Source: Aneurinibacillus sp. Ricciae_BoGa-3 | Lineage (GTDB): Bacteria > Bacillota > Bacilli > Aneurinibacillales > Aneurinibacillaceae | Reading direction: 5' to 3' | Assembly (NCBI RefSeq): GCF_028421645.1 | Contig: NZ_CP116887.1 | Coordinates: forward strand, 4,094,001 to 4,158,000 | Length of the DNA stretch: 64,000 nucleotides | Shown: piece by piece, positions 28,041 to 38,207 of the stretch | How the letters are laid out: each line of letters opens with the position of its first letter | Position numbering within the stretch: position 1 is the first letter of the stretch | Notes under the pieces: generated by a model | What the model was told of the DNA's origin: nothing | The model's database searches: none | The model's input: the letters and a program-made list of their open reading frames with translations, nothing else | Position numbers and translations under genes: made by a program

Positions 28041-28859
28041 ATGAAAAAATCGCTCATTAATGGCTTTTCTTCTGCGGCTGTTTTGTCCACTCTCTTATTT
28101 GCCCCAACATCGGCCATGGCCTCACAACCAGAGAATAATCCTACACAATCGATTGTTACGTTTGAAAAACAAGTTGAAACAAATCCTGACAACCTTTTTA
28201 AACGTGCTCTTAAAGGTGAAACTGATTTAATTAATGACAACATACCCTTGACAGCTGAATTAAAAGATGAGAAAGGACAAATTGATTCAAAACATTTAAA
28301 ACTATTTAAGACTACACAACATATTAAAAGCGAAAAGTTAAGTGATGGTAGAGTGGTAGATTCCTATGCCACAACTGAATTCGCTGTCCCTCAACTTGCC
28401 AGTACTAATTCTGCTCAAATCGCTTCGTCTCAAGCCGTTTCGGCTGCGTCTTATGACGGTTCAACTTCTAATTCAGCTTATGATACCCAAACTTATACTA
28501 TTAAGGCATATGGAACAATCTATTGGGATAACTATTATTATTCGAATCAACCCAGTCATCTTTATACACAGCTAAAAGAAGCAACTGGAGGTTGGACGAC
28601 AGATTCAACAATAAGCGTAACAAATAAGAAAGTAAATATGGGTGAAAACGGTAATAGTTATTATGGATATAAACAACAAGCCACCTCTTTTTATCCAACA
28701 CAAAACACATTTGATTACTTTGCTCCATCTTCTTGGGTGCCGGTTTACTACGTTTCAACTACTTATATGCCAAGAAATTTTGGTATAACAACAAGTGCAA
28801 CTCTTAACGGGCACGGAACCTCATGGAATCTAACTTTATATGTTCAGAAAAATTCATAA
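28041..28859 (+). CDS. Secreted protein of unknown function
   Basis: 272 residues with a clear Sec signal peptide: MKKS, a hydrophobic core and AMA-SQ cleavage after about residue 27. The mature protein has a charged linker (30-100), a Ser/Ala-rich segment (118-145: STNSAQIASSQAVSAASYDG), then a Tyr/Thr/Ser-rich C-terminal half (150-272) that looks like a beta-rich domain (YTIKAYGTIYWDNYYYSNQP). No Cys residues are present and no family was recognised. The RBS AAGGAGGT is near-perfect and 8 nt from the ATG. The gene is AT-rich relative to the backbone, has its own terminator and appears monocistronic. Confidence 0.85.
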   Translation: MKKSLINGFSSAAVLSTLLFAPTSAMASQPENNPTQSIVTFEKQVETNPDNLFKRALKGETDLINDNIPLTAELKDEKGQIDSKHLKLFKTTQHIKSEKLSDGRVVDSYATTEFAVPQLASTNSAQIASSQAVSAASYDGSTSNSAYDTQTYTIKAYGTIYWDNYYYSNQPSHLYTQLKEATGGWTTDSTISVTNKKVNMGENGNSYYGYKQQATSFYPTQNTFDYFAPSSWVPVYYVSTTYMPRNFGITTSATLNGHGTSWNLTLYVQKNS

Positions 28860-28872
28860 CACATGAAAAACA

Positions 28873-28905
28873 TATCCGGTGATTAATTCACCGGATACGT
28901 TTTAT
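28873..28905. terminator. Bidirectional terminator
   Basis: TATCCGGTGA (28873-28882) and TCACCGGATA (28888-28897) form a 10-bp stem. CGTTTT follows on the plus strand and TGTTTTT on the minus strand. It serves the two convergent genes. Confidence 0.85.
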
Positions 28906-29198
28906 ACTTTGGATAAAATAAACGTTAATACAGCTACAAATAGGTTCGGTAATCCAATTAGAAAGCAGATAGCTGACCATTTCAATCGTTGATTACGATC
29001 AATTGTGGATTCGATAGCTTGGTTTGCTCTCATACGATCTCCACTAACAAAGGCGTAAGAGAAAATTCCAGCTAATAAAAGAAAAACTAACCCAATAATT
29101 CCAGCAACATAGATTAGAAAGGTGAAATTCTTTGATATCAATGACAAAATAAGTATTACCATTAAAATTCCAATTCCAATCAGAAGGGATTTAAACAA
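28902..29198 (-). CDS. DUF5316 family small membrane protein
   Basis: 98 residues with three hydrophobic segments (about 4-22, 27-51 and 73-96) and a polar loop with SGDRMRANQAIESTIDRNQR before the last helix, the pattern of DUF5316 proteins in Bacillus. Function unknown. It ends inside the shared terminator. Confidence 0.65.
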   Translation of the reverse strand: MFKSLLIGIGILMVILILSLISKNFTFLIYVAGIIGLVFLLLAGIFSYAFVSGDRMRANQAIESTIDRNQRLKWSAICFLIGLPNLFVAVLTFILSKV

Positions 29199-29499
29199 AT
29201 TGATCAGACTCCTTTAACCCGAAATAGGAGTAAATTATTCAATAAGTTATGCTGATATTAATCTCTATGACATTATAATTCTTTATCCACCGTCTCAACA
29301 CAGATCGTCGGATATTTCATATTTACGTACAATCTTATACTGAGAACAGCAATGATAACGTCTTTCCAATAAGCAATGACGATAGAGAGGCTGACACACA
29401 AGGTTATGAGTCAGCCTGTAAGACAGTTGTTATGAATTAAGCTATCCGGTTATCAACGCAGGGCAGCTGTTTATTTATTTCTGAAATCGTTATCATAAT
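29199..29499. other. Intergenic region with an inverted repeat
   Basis: AGGCTGAC (29388-29395) and GTCAGCCT (29410-29417) form a perfect 8-bp stem about 80 nt past the stop of the minus-strand CocE-like gene. No T-run follows on either strand. Nothing else was recognised in the 301 nt. Confidence 0.45.
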
Positions 29500-31221
29500 C
29501 TAAAGAGAACGTGGGATTATCGGTAAAATTAGGTGGGTGGGATGCTGTTCATCATGATACACTTTTTGGGTTGCCAGTTTTACATCTGAATAAGTTCCTT
29601 GTTTATCAATCCTGAAAGAATTTAAATTAGGATCAAAAGCTGGGAAGTTGCTACTCGATATTTCGATACGGATTTTATGTCCTTGTTTAAATACATTACT
29701 AGTGCTGCCTACATGAAAGCGATATTCATAAATTTCTCCGGTAACAATCGGGGTTGGGTTCTCATTTGATTCTCTATAACTCGCCCTTTGAATGCCTTCT
29801 AATAGATTAATTGCCGTGCCATCCGGGTGGACATCCACGAGTTTAACCGTAAAATCAGTATCATCCGCCGTAGAAGAGGCAAAGAGGATAGCTTCTACAG
29901 GACCGGTAACCTCAAGCTCTTCAGTCAGAGCATCCGATGTGAACACTAATACATCGTTTCGAATCTCTACTGAACGTTGATCTTTAGGACCCATTGGGGT
30001 TAGGGCCGCATTACAACAGCTATGCCCACCCATGCTAGGTACAGGATCCAGCGGGTTATAAACATAGATATCTGCTATCTCTTGAGCAGGTTTCGTGCAA
30101 TTCAGATATCCATCTCCACTAAGAGAATTAGCTCTTCCTTTACTGTGAATAAAAAATGGCGTATATTGTGTTCTAGCCAGCGGCCATTCATTTTCCTTAC
30201 GCCATTTATTTTCACCCATCACAAAAATAGAAACAGGTGGTTCATCCATAATACCGTTCTTCTTTTCTTTTAACCAGTAATCGAACCAGCGAACCTGAAT
30301 GTCATCAATTGCGTTATTTGCTTCTTCACCAAAGTCAACGTCTCCGACTAAATTAGCCCATGGCATATGATACCAAGGACCAATTATTAGTTTCTGGTTA
30401 CTATTCGTTTTAGTGAGGCCCATGTAATTTCGAATGGTTCCCTCAATGAAAGTATCATACCATCCGCCGATATGTAGAGAAGGAACCTTCATCTCATTGT
30501 ATTTATCTCCCAAATGCCACGTTTTCCAGTATTCGTCGAATGTTGGATGTTCGAGCCACTCATAATAAAAAGGAGAAATATGACGGTCGACCATTGGATG
30601 GTCAGTGAACGGCAAATGATCATACTCCTCAGTAATCTTGTTATTATTGATTTTTATTAATTGACGGGTCGCTTCCGGTTTTCCTCTCCGTACAGCTTGA
30701 TCCAACGCCAGCAGAGCTGACCACGATTGTAAGAAAGCAAGCTTGAGAGCTCCATTTTTATACGACCAATCTTCATAGTACCCATCATTGGTAAAAGCTG
30801 GGGCAATGGCCGTTAATCCATCAGGATTGTCAACAGCCGGTTGTAATTGGGTCGCCCCTACATACGAAAATCCATACATGCCTACTTTTCCATTGCACTT
30901 TGGCAAATTTTTAACGAATTGAATGGTATCGAGTCCATCCTGACGCTCATAATGATAAGGATGAAATTCTCCTTCCGATTGGAATTTGCCTCTTGTATCC
31001 TGGGTTACTACAATATATCCCTGCCTTGCATACCATTCGGGATGGAGGTAGCTCATAAATTCAGAATGTGTCTTATCATATGGCGCCCGCATAAGCAGAG
31101 CAGGAAAACATTCATCTGCTTTGGGATAGTAAATGTCTGCATATAACGTTACTCCGTCTCGCATCACAATCGGGACATTGATTTCGGTTTGCACTTCGTA
31201 GATTTTCGTAAGCGTTTCCAT
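29500..31221 (-). CDS. CocE/NonD family hydrolase (X-Pro dipeptidyl-peptidase S15 type)
   Basis: 573 residues. An alpha/beta-hydrolase domain carries the nucleophile elbow GFSYVG (S119), the TRGKFQSEGEF cap-side motif near 77, and the acid-bearing segment HIGGWYDTFIEG near 250. The C-terminal jelly-roll domain (about 360-570) contains GHKIRIEISSSNFPAFDPN. Family members cleave esters or amides, such as cocaine, glutaryl-7-ACA or X-Pro dipeptides. No signal peptide, so a cytoplasmic enzyme is likely. It is the third gene of a probable ridA-lactonase-hydrolase operon. The RBS AAGGTGGG precedes the ATG. Confidence 0.88.
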   Translation of the reverse strand: METLTKIYEVQTEINVPIVMRDGVTLYADIYYPKADECFPALLMRAPYDKTHSEFMSYLHPEWYARQGYIVVTQDTRGKFQSEGEFHPYHYERQDGLDTIQFVKNLPKCNGKVGMYGFSYVGATQLQPAVDNPDGLTAIAPAFTNDGYYEDWSYKNGALKLAFLQSWSALLALDQAVRRGKPEATRQLIKINNNKITEEYDHLPFTDHPMVDRHISPFYYEWLEHPTFDEYWKTWHLGDKYNEMKVPSLHIGGWYDTFIEGTIRNYMGLTKTNSNQKLIIGPWYHMPWANLVGDVDFGEEANNAIDDIQVRWFDYWLKEKKNGIMDEPPVSIFVMGENKWRKENEWPLARTQYTPFFIHSKGRANSLSGDGYLNCTKPAQEIADIYVYNPLDPVPSMGGHSCCNAALTPMGPKDQRSVEIRNDVLVFTSDALTEELEVTGPVEAILFASSTADDTDFTVKLVDVHPDGTAINLLEGIQRASYRESNENPTPIVTGEIYEYRFHVGSTSNVFKQGHKIRIEISSSNFPAFDPNLNSFRIDKQGTYSDVKLATQKVYHDEQHPTHLILPIIPRSL

Positions 31222-31311
31222 TAATAAATCCCACCTTTTTTCGGCATTCTATCATTAAGAAATCTTCAAAAGCCGATGATTAGTACCCTATCTAAATTGT
31301 GGAATACTAAT

Positions 31312-32085
31312 TTAGACAATTCGATCCCCGTATTTTTCCTCAACCTCGTAATCATGAGAGGCAAGCAGAAAATCAGCATCATTGCAGGCACGTGCAACAG
31401 CAGCCATCTCATCTCGTTTCGTCCAATAATGATTGCCGCTTGGCCAGTAATTCCCATAAATTTCTCGATAATGCCGGGTTTGCAAACCTATATTATAAAT
31501 CGCGTCACTACAAATTACGGCTGTTCCTTTTGAGGTTTGGATGTAGACAAATTGCATTCCTGGAGAATGGCTTTTCGCAAAAACGCATTTTACACCCGGA
31601 ACAACACTTATAGGCCCCGATTCTTCCCCATCCAACAGCCACAAGGAACCTGGTTTATAAAGTCGCTGGAATATATGTTCCATGTCTTCATAGACATACT
31701 GGCCTACCATTACCCCACTAAAACCAGCTTCTATTTCCTTGCGTTGAATAACCGCTTGAGCCTCCGGAAACTGATAAATCAGACCTGCATGATCAAGATG
31801 CAGGTGAGTGAGGATGACATGGCCGATATCTTTCGGCTCCAAGCCATATTTCGCGAGTTGATTTTCGAGTTTTTGTTCTTCCGTTTGAGTAGCCTTCATC
31901 CCCAGGCGCCCCATAATTTCGGTGTTTCGAAATCCGGCATCAACTAAAATCGGTTTTTCTGCACCTAAAATAAGAAAAGAATACGTAGGCACCCTCACTG
32001 TTTTACCTGGTTCATGACCTAACACTGTAAAACTTGATTCCGCTTCTATATCACCAAGATTCATGATACGAATTTCTAATGACAT
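31312..32085 (-). CDS. N-acyl-homoserine-lactonase-like metallo-beta-lactamase-fold hydrolase
   Basis: 257 residues from the ATG at 32085 (AGGGG about 9 nt upstream). The frame is open to 32181, but that part overlaps the preceding ridA gene. The metal motif HLHLDH is at 94-99, with later ligands in AKSHSPG and ICSDAIY. The layout matches the AiiA/AttM lactonase group, which hydrolyses acyl-homoserine lactones and other lactones. Being clustered with RidA and a CocE-like hydrolase under a PucR regulator suggests a catabolic rather than purely quorum-quenching role; the substrate is unknown. Confidence 0.85.
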   Translation of the reverse strand: MSLEIRIMNLGDIEAESSFTVLGHEPGKTVRVPTYSFLILGAEKPILVDAGFRNTEIMGRLGMKATQTEEQKLENQLAKYGLEPKDIGHVILTHLHLDHAGLIYQFPEAQAVIQRKEIEAGFSGVMVGQYVYEDMEHIFQRLYKPGSLWLLDGEESGPISVVPGVKCVFAKSHSPGMQFVYIQTSKGTAVICSDAIYNIGLQTRHYREIYGNYWPSGNHYWTKRDEMAAVARACNDADFLLASHDYEVEEKYGDRIV

Positions 32086-32123
32086 CGGAATATGCCCCCT
32101 TATTAACATATTAAATGAGAATT

Positions 32124-32522
32124 TTACTCTTCGTCGTTGATAATAGCCAGGCATTCCGTCTCCACGGAAATACCGCCCCAAAGACCCGATACCCCAACGA
32201 CCGCACGGGTTGGCGCTGTATGAGCATCTGGAAAAAACTCCGAATACACTCTATTAAAAACATCGAAATTTTTGATATCTTCTAAATACGCAGTTACTTT
32301 TAGTACTTTGGTTAAGGATGAACCTCCTGCCTCTATAACTGCTTGCATATTTTTTAACGTTAAACGGACTTCCTCTTCGAAATTACCGCGTAAAACTTCA
32401 CCAGTTTTGGGATCCAAAGGGCCATTCCCCCCTACTATTAACAGATTTCCAAAACGCGTGGCGGGAGAATACTGGCCTACCGGCTGAGGAGCATCCTTAC
32501 TCCAAACTACTTTCTTTGTCAA
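32124..32522 (-). CDS. RidA family protein (reactive intermediate/imine deaminase)
   Basis: 132 residues when started at the TTG at 32522, behind AAAAGGGGG with 8-nt spacing. A second in-frame TTG lies 6 nt upstream, and the open frame extends further without an RBS. RidA motifs are visible: PQPVGQYSPATRFGNLLIVG, LKNMQAVIEAGGSSLTKVLK and PTRAVVGVSGL. The usual catalytic Arg corresponds to R in APTRAVVG. The family deaminates enamine/imine intermediates; some members belong to catabolic pathways. It is first in the operon and divergent from pucR. Confidence 0.88.
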   Translation of the reverse strand: MTKKVVWSKDAPQPVGQYSPATRFGNLLIVGGNGPLDPKTGEVLRGNFEEEVRLTLKNMQAVIEAGGSSLTKVLKVTAYLEDIKNFDVFNRVYSEFFPDAHTAPTRAVVGVSGLWGGISVETECLAIINDEE

Positions 32523-32550
32523 TTGCAACACCCCCTTTTGATATAAATTA

Positions 32551-32578
32551 ATTATAACAATCAAAATATTCTTTACAA
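32551..32578 (-). promoter_or_regulatory. Promoter candidate of the ridA operon
   Basis: Minus strand TTGTAA, a 16-base spacer and a perfect TATAAT (plus 32551-32556). A small palindrome CATAC-N5-GTATG at 32621-32635 lies further upstream in the divergent region and could bind the regulator. Confidence 0.5.
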
Positions 32579-32718
32579 CTGTGCAAGAATATAAGATTAA
32601 TGATAATTTTTTGTTACTTGCATACAATCAGTATGTATTATAAAAAGGAATAAAAGTAGTATTCAGAGAATTTATAACCATTCTGCTGTGACAAATTGTG
32701 TAAGTCGGGAGGTAACCC

Positions 32719-34377
32719 ATGTTAACATTAGCTGAAGTTCTGAAAATGCCATGTCTTAAACGAGCACAAGTTGTAGCAGGGGCTTCCGGTTTACGATGCC
32801 AGATATCTTCCGTAACCGTCACGGATGTTCCAGATTTCTTTCAGTGGTTACGCGGTAATGAATTTATTTTATCAACTGGATTTGCCTTTCAGGGAAATGA
32901 AGAAAGTTTGGGTCAAATTATACATACTTTAAAAGAATCAAATGCAAGTGGTTTAGGAATCAAATTCAACCGCTATTTGACTCATTTGCCGGAATCTGTG
33001 CGCGCTATATCTGATGAGTTAGGAATTCCAATTGTGTCTATTCCTTATGAGTCCTCCTGGACCGATATTATTAACCCAATTATGACTGAAATTATTAACT
33101 TACAAGCAGCCCAACTGCAACGTTCAGATACAATAAGAAAGCGGCTTATCAAACAAATGCTTGGTCAAGGAGGAATTCGTGAAATTGCGTGTATACTGGA
33201 AGAGTTTGTTGAAAATCCAGTTGCAATAATAGATTTGGCTAGCAATCAACCGTTTTCCAACACGAAATTGCCTAATCTTTCGGAAACAGTTCTTTCATCT
33301 GAACTTTATCGCTTATTTGAGGGTGAGTCATTTACCGTGGTTCAACATACTCCCGAAATTATCCGGATCCACGGTATGCAATCTCGAATAGTTGCCCCAA
33401 TTGAGGCAGCTGGAATGAAAACGGGTTATATCATTATTCTCGAACAGAATAGGCCGTTTTGTTTAGAAGATATTATTCCTCTTGAACAGGCGACAATTGT
33501 AGCAGCTTTAGAAATTGAGAAAATGGAAGAACATCGAAAAGCCAAACGCAACCTCCGCCATCATCTTCTTCGTCGCATTCTAGAAGATGATTCCTTACCT
33601 TATCTATCGGCAAAATTGTCGTTTCGAGAGGTGGGATGGGAACTGGGTGAACATTATTTAGTCTTCGCCGTGGATGTTGCACTAGAAGAGCAAATATCAA
33701 ATGACCAACCTAGAATGGCAATCCAGGATATCAACGAGTATATTCTAAGAAACTGTTCACGTTTATTTTCCTCCACGACAATAAGTGGATTTGATGGAGA
33801 GCAGCATTTAATTTTCCTTCATCCTGTAAATCCAACAACACTTTCAAGATGCATGATAGATGAATTCACTAGAGAGTTGAAATTGAATATTACTCAACTT
33901 ATTAAGGAAATGACTCAAGAAAAAACACTAATCAGTATTGGGTACGGTAGATTCCATCCAGGCTTTGAGGGAGTACGGACAACCTATAAAGAGTCGGTGA
34001 AGGCTTTAAAAATAGGGAGCCAGATATTCGGTAAAAATCAAATTATCAGCTTTTCCGAACTTGGGCTTTATAGAATTTTGTATCATGATGAAATTCGGCA
34101 GGAATTAAAGTTATTTTGTGAAGAGATGCTTGAACCGCTCATATCAGATAAAAAAGAGAATAACGATCTCCTTGTTACATTACAAGTATTTTTGGAAACA
34201 GGAGGCAATTTCCGGTTAACGGCAAAAAAATTATTCGTACATCATAATACAGTGCGTTATCGGATTGAAACCATTGAGCGACTTTGCCAAGTCGATTTGA
34301 AAAATGACACTGACCGATTAAATTTAGCAATTAGCTTAAAGACACTCCCTATTTTTAATAAATCTTTTTTATCATGA
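32719..34377 (+). CDS. PucR-family transcriptional regulator
   Basis: 552 residues. The N-terminal PucR-like domain (about 1-130: EVLKMPCLKRAQVVAGASGL and RGNEFILSTGFAFQ), a central GGDEF-like CdaR region (about 290-430) and a C-terminal HTH_30 domain at about 490-525 (GNFRLTAKKLFVHHNTVRYR) are in the family order. PucR-type proteins activate purine, amino-acid or other catabolic genes on binding an effector. The divergent ridA-lactonase-hydrolase operon is the obvious target. The RBS GGGAGGT is 6 nt before the ATG. Confidence 0.9.
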   Translation: MLTLAEVLKMPCLKRAQVVAGASGLRCQISSVTVTDVPDFFQWLRGNEFILSTGFAFQGNEESLGQIIHTLKESNASGLGIKFNRYLTHLPESVRAISDELGIPIVSIPYESSWTDIINPIMTEIINLQAAQLQRSDTIRKRLIKQMLGQGGIREIACILEEFVENPVAIIDLASNQPFSNTKLPNLSETVLSSELYRLFEGESFTVVQHTPEIIRIHGMQSRIVAPIEAAGMKTGYIIILEQNRPFCLEDIIPLEQATIVAALEIEKMEEHRKAKRNLRHHLLRRILEDDSLPYLSAKLSFREVGWELGEHYLVFAVDVALEEQISNDQPRMAIQDINEYILRNCSRLFSSTTISGFDGEQHLIFLHPVNPTTLSRCMIDEFTRELKLNITQLIKEMTQEKTLISIGYGRFHPGFEGVRTTYKESVKALKIGSQIFGKNQIISFSELGLYRILYHDEIRQELKLFCEEMLEPLISDKKENNDLLVTLQVFLETGGNFRLTAKKLFVHHNTVRYRIETIERLCQVDLKNDTDRLNLAISLKTLPIFNKSFLS

Positions 34378-34412
34378 CGACTTGCCAAACATGCTATCAC
34401 ACTCTCAAAAGT

Positions 34413-34444
34413 AAAAATCCCCTTCGCTGATTAGGCAAAGGGGA
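34413..34444 (-). terminator. Terminator of the ilv-leu operon
   Basis: The minus strand reads TCCCCTTTGC...GCGAAGGGGA followed by TTTTTAC, 12 nt past the leuB stop. It also lies between the convergent leuB and pucR genes. Confidence 0.8.
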
Positions 34445-34456
34445 CCATAAATTACT

Positions 34457-35551
34457 TTATGCTTGAACGTATATCGAACGAATTTCTGCGATAATCTTGC
34501 TTGTCATTTCCTTCGTGCCGACTGCTTCTTCCTTGTTCTCAGCAATGTCACCGGTGCGCACACCGGAGTTCAGTACATTATGCACCGCTTTTTCGATGGC
34601 TGCTGCCGCTTTTTCCATGCCAAAAGAGTATTTCAGCATCATGGCTGCGGAAAGAATCGTCGCCGTTGGGTTGGCAATGCCTTTTCCAGCAATATCAGGC
34701 GCCGAACCATGGACAGGCTCATACAGGCCAAAATTGCCGTCAGCCAGGGAAGCCGATGGGAGCATGCCGATGGATCCCGTGAGCATAGAAGCTTCATCGC
34801 TCAGAATATCACCAAACATGTTTTCCGTTACAATGGTGTCAAACTGCTTCGGATAGCGGATCAATTCCATCGCGCAGGAGTCCACAAGCTGGTGGCGCAG
34901 CTCAACATCCGGGTATTCCGGTGCGAGGCGATCCACCACTTTGCGCCATAAGCGGGATGACTCCAGAACGTTTGCTTTATCAACAGATACAAGCCGCTTG
35001 CTGCGGAGGCGGGCTACTTCAAACGCTCTTCTCACAATCCGCTCGATCTCATGTTCATGGTAAATCATCTCATCAGACGCAACTTCTCCGCCTTCTTCTG
35101 CATACCGCTTCTTCTCGCCGAAATAAAGGCCGCCGGTAAGCTCACGAATGACCATGAGATCAACGCCTTTAACCACCTCTTCTTTTAAAGAAGAGACGCC
35201 TACCATACAATCGAGCATGAAAGCAGGGCGCAGATTTGCATAAAGCCCCAGTTCCTTGCGAATGCCAAGCAGACCTGTTTCAGGGCGAAGATGTGCCGGA
35301 TTATTATCCCATTTCGGTCCGCCAACCGCTCCTAACAAAACTGCATCTGAGCGATGGGCTTTATCGATAGTATCCTGGGGCAGCGGTGTGCCCTCTTCAT
35401 CAATCGCAATGCCACCAAGTTTGGCATACTCAAGGCTGAAGGAAACACCTTCAAGCTCTTCTACGACTTGCAATACGTTTAGGGCTTCTGCTACTACTTC
35501 CGGTCCAATCCCGTCACCGGGAAGTACCGTTATTTTAAACGATTGACCCAT
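34457..35551 (-). CDS. leuB: 3-isopropylmalate dehydrogenase
   Basis: 364 residues, the usual length. It oxidises and decarboxylates 3-isopropylmalate with NAD in leucine synthesis. Visible: [18 protein letters not shown] at the N-terminus, [36 protein letters not shown], the [20 protein letters not shown] substrate/metal loop and [14 protein letters not shown]. It is the last gene of the operon. leuC and leuD, which follow in B. subtilis, are not here. Confidence 0.96.
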   Translation of the reverse strand: MGQSFKITVLPGDGIGPEVVAEALNVLQVVEELEGVSFSLEYAKLGGIAIDEEGTPLPQDTIDKAHRSDAVLLGAVGGPKWDNNPAHLRPETGLLGIRKELGLYANLRPAFMLDCMVGVSSLKEEVVKGVDLMVIRELTGGLYFGEKKRYAEEGGEVASDEMIYHEHEIERIVRRAFEVARLRSKRLVSVDKANVLESSRLWRKVVDRLAPEYPDVELRHQLVDSCAMELIRYPKQFDTIVTENMFGDILSDEASMLTGSIGMLPSASLADGNFGLYEPVHGSAPDIAGKGIANPTATILSAAMMLKYSFGMEKAAAAIEKAVHNVLNSGVRTGDIAENKEEAVGTKEMTSKIIAEIRSIYVQA

Positions 35552-35571
35552 TTTGTCTTTTCCTCCCAGCC

Positions 35572-37104
35572 TTATACAAGCGCTTCAACCACGTCGCCGC
35601 GAAGTACGATGATTTTATTAATTGCGTTTAAATAAGCTTCTGCACTTGCTTCAAGAATATCGGTACTTACCCCGCGGCCCTGTACCGTTAAATTACTCTG
35701 CTTAAGGCGGACGTACACTTCTCCAAGCGCATCCCTGCCATGTGTGATGGAGACAATCTTGTAGTCTTCCAATTCCACTTCTTCATTCGTCACACGATCG
35801 ATCGCTTTATAAATAGAGTCAACGGAACCATTGCCTGTCGCCGCTTCCTCAAGCTCTACACCGTCTGCTCTTTTAACGCGTATGCTAGCTGTAGGGATAG
35901 AATTATTCCCATATGAAAGTTGGAGGTTTTCCAGGCTGTACTTTTCCGGGATTTCAGCCAGCTCAGAGTCTACCAGTGCAATGATATCATCGTCGCTAAC
36001 ATCCTTTTTCTTGTCACACAATTCTTTAAATTGTTTGAACGCATCATTCAAATCTTCCTGTTCCAGATGGTAACCGAGTTCTTCCAACTTTTCTTTGAAG
36101 GCGTGACGGCCAGAGAGTTTCCCTAAAACAAGTTTATTGGACTTTATGCCGACTTTTTCAGGGCGAATGATTTCATATGTTGTTACCTCTTTTAACACAC
36201 CATCCTGGTGAATACCGGATTCATGGGCGAAAGCATTGGCGCCTACGATGGCTTTATTCGGCGGCACGATCATTCCCGTTAATCGGCTGACAAGCTTGCT
36301 CGTGCGCGCAATTTCATCAAGTTTCAGAGCGGTTAGAGCCTGGTAGAAATCTTTTCGTGTATCAAGGGCCATCGCCACTTCTTCAAGCGAAGCATTTCCG
36401 GCGCGCTCTCCGATTCCGTTAATGGTTCCTTCGACCTGGGTAGCACCGGCCTGGATAGCTGCCAGCGTATTCGCTACAGCCATACCTAAGTCATCGTGGC
36501 AGTGGCAGCTCAGCTTCACATTCTCAATGCCTCGTACGTTCTCTGACAGCTTCAGGAAAATATTTCCATATTCCATAGGGGTCGTATATCCCACCGTATC
36601 CGGAATATTGATGATGCGGGCACCCGCATCCACAACTGCCTGCACGACTTCGATTAGATACGGAATTTCAGTCCGTGACCCGTCCTCACAGGAGAACTCT
36701 ACCAGATCAAAATATTTCTTTCCGTATTTCACAGCGGCTACTGCGTTTTCAATAACCTGCTCTTTGGTCATGTTTAACTTGTGTTTCCGGTGAATCGGCG
36801 AGGTCGCAATAAAGACGTGCAGACAAGCTGATTCCGCATCCTTAAGCGCTTCCCACGCCTTATCAATATCCGACTGCACAGAGCGGGAAAGGCTCACAAT
36901 GGTGGAATTTTTAATGCGGTTTGCGATTTCCCGGATTGATTGTAAATCACCGGGTGAAGCGGCCGCAAAGCCCGCTTCAATCCGGTTAACCCCCAGGCGC
37001 TCTAACTGATGCGCAATCTCCAGTTTCTCATTCAAACTCAAGTTGACTCCAGGGGATTGTTCTCCATCCCGCAGAGTGGTATCAAAAATCTCTATTGTCC
37101 GCAT
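35572..37104 (-). CDS. leuA: 2-isopropylmalate synthase
   Basis: 510 residues from the ATG at 37104; GGAGGT lies 10 nt upstream, and the GTG at 37116 overlaps that RBS. It condenses acetyl-CoA with 2-ketoisovalerate, the first committed step to leucine. [13 protein letters not shown] (residues 7-19), the [19 protein letters not shown] metal site and [14 protein letters not shown] are present, followed by the C-terminal LeuA regulatory domain (about 390-510), which normally gives leucine feedback inhibition. Confidence 0.96.
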   Translation of the reverse strand: MRTIEIFDTTLRDGEQSPGVNLSLNEKLEIAHQLERLGVNRIEAGFAAASPGDLQSIREIANRIKNSTIVSLSRSVQSDIDKAWEALKDAESACLHVFIATSPIHRKHKLNMTKEQVIENAVAAVKYGKKYFDLVEFSCEDGSRTEIPYLIEVVQAVVDAGARIINIPDTVGYTTPMEYGNIFLKLSENVRGIENVKLSCHCHDDLGMAVANTLAAIQAGATQVEGTINGIGERAGNASLEEVAMALDTRKDFYQALTALKLDEIARTSKLVSRLTGMIVPPNKAIVGANAFAHESGIHQDGVLKEVTTYEIIRPEKVGIKSNKLVLGKLSGRHAFKEKLEELGYHLEQEDLNDAFKQFKELCDKKKDVSDDDIIALVDSELAEIPEKYSLENLQLSYGNNSIPTASIRVKRADGVELEEAATGNGSVDSIYKAIDRVTNEEVELEDYKIVSITHGRDALGEVYVRLKQSNLTVQGRGVSTDILEASAEAYLNAINKIIVLRGDVVEALV

Positions 37105-37157
37105 GATATTATCCACCTCCGCGTTTTTTGTATAGCTATTTTAAAACTCTTATCTGT

Positions 37158-38147
37158 TTATTTCTTAATCCAGGCCATCATTTCACGAAGCTGTTTTCCA
37201 ACTGTCTCCAGCTGGTGCTCTTTTTCGATGCGTCGGCGTGCGCTGAACGCTGCACGGCCGGATTGGTTTTCAAGAATCCAGTTTTTCGCAAACGTTCCTT
37301 CCTGGATTTCTTTGAGGACTTTTCTCATCTCTGCTTTTGTATCGTCATTTACAATGCGTTTTCCAATGCTGTAGTCGCCAAACTCAGCTGTGTCGCTGAT
37401 GGAATAACGCATATATTCAAGACCGCCTTCATACATAAGGTCCACAATCAGCTTTAACTCGTGAAGGCATTCGAAGTAAGCAATTTCAGGTGCATATCCC
37501 GCTTCAACCAGCGTTTCAAAACCGGCTTTTACCAGTTCACTTGTACCACCGCAAAGAACTGCCTGCTCACCGAACAGATCCGTTTCCGTTTCTTCGCGGA
37601 ATGTTGTTTCGATTACACCTGCACGCGTACAGCCAATGCCGCTTGCATATGCGAGGCCGAGTTCTTTCGCCTTGCCTGTGCCATCCTGGTAGATAGCAAG
37701 AAGTGCTGGCACCCCAAAGCCTTCCGTGTATACGCGGCGAACCATGTGGCCTGGGCTTTTTGGTGCAACCATAACAACGTCCGTGCCTTCAGGCGCAACA
37801 ATTTGTTCGAAGTGGATATTGAAACCATGCGAGAAGAAAAGTGCAGCGCCGTCTTTAAGATTAGTGCGGATTTGATCACGGTATACTGACGCCTGCTGTT
37901 CATCGGGAAGCAAGATCATAATGACTTCTGCTTTAGCCGTTGCTTCATCTACTGTATATACTTCAAAACCATCGTTCTCAGCCTGCTTCCAGGACCGGCC
38001 CTGACGAAGGCCGACGATTACTTTTAAACCGCTATCGCGGAGGTTTTGTGCCTGTGCATGGCCCTGGCTGCCATAGCCGATGATTGCGATAGTTTTACCT
38101 TGCAGGAATGATTGGTTCGCGTCTTTTTCGTAATACATTGTTACCAT
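37158..38147 (-). CDS. ilvC: Ketol-acid reductoisomerase
   Basis: 329 residues, class I length. It converts acetolactate to dihydroxyisovalerate with Mg and [22 protein letters not shown] is the nucleotide-binding loop (about 25-41), and the C-terminal knotted domain contains the [17 protein letters not shown] and [17 protein letters not shown] metal ligands. AGGAGG precedes the ATG; a second Met is 3 codons on. Confidence 0.96.
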   Translation of the reverse strand: MVTMYYEKDANQSFLQGKTIAIIGYGSQGHAQAQNLRDSGLKVIVGLRQGRSWKQAENDGFEVYTVDEATAKAEVIMILLPDEQQASVYRDQIRTNLKDGAALFFSHGFNIHFEQIVAPEGTDVVMVAPKSPGHMVRRVYTEGFGVPALLAIYQDGTGKAKELGLAYASGIGCTRAGVIETTFREETETDLFGEQAVLCGGTSELVKAGFETLVEAGYAPEIAYFECLHELKLIVDLMYEGGLEYMRYSISDTAEFGDYSIGKRIVNDDTKAEMRKVLKEIQEGTFAKNWILENQSGRAAFSARRRIEKEHQLETVGKQLREMMAWIKK

Positions 38148-38207
38148 TTGATGTTCCTCCCGAATTATGTTTTCTGTTTTTTTTAAAACGAATTAGCCCG
38201 GTAAAGG

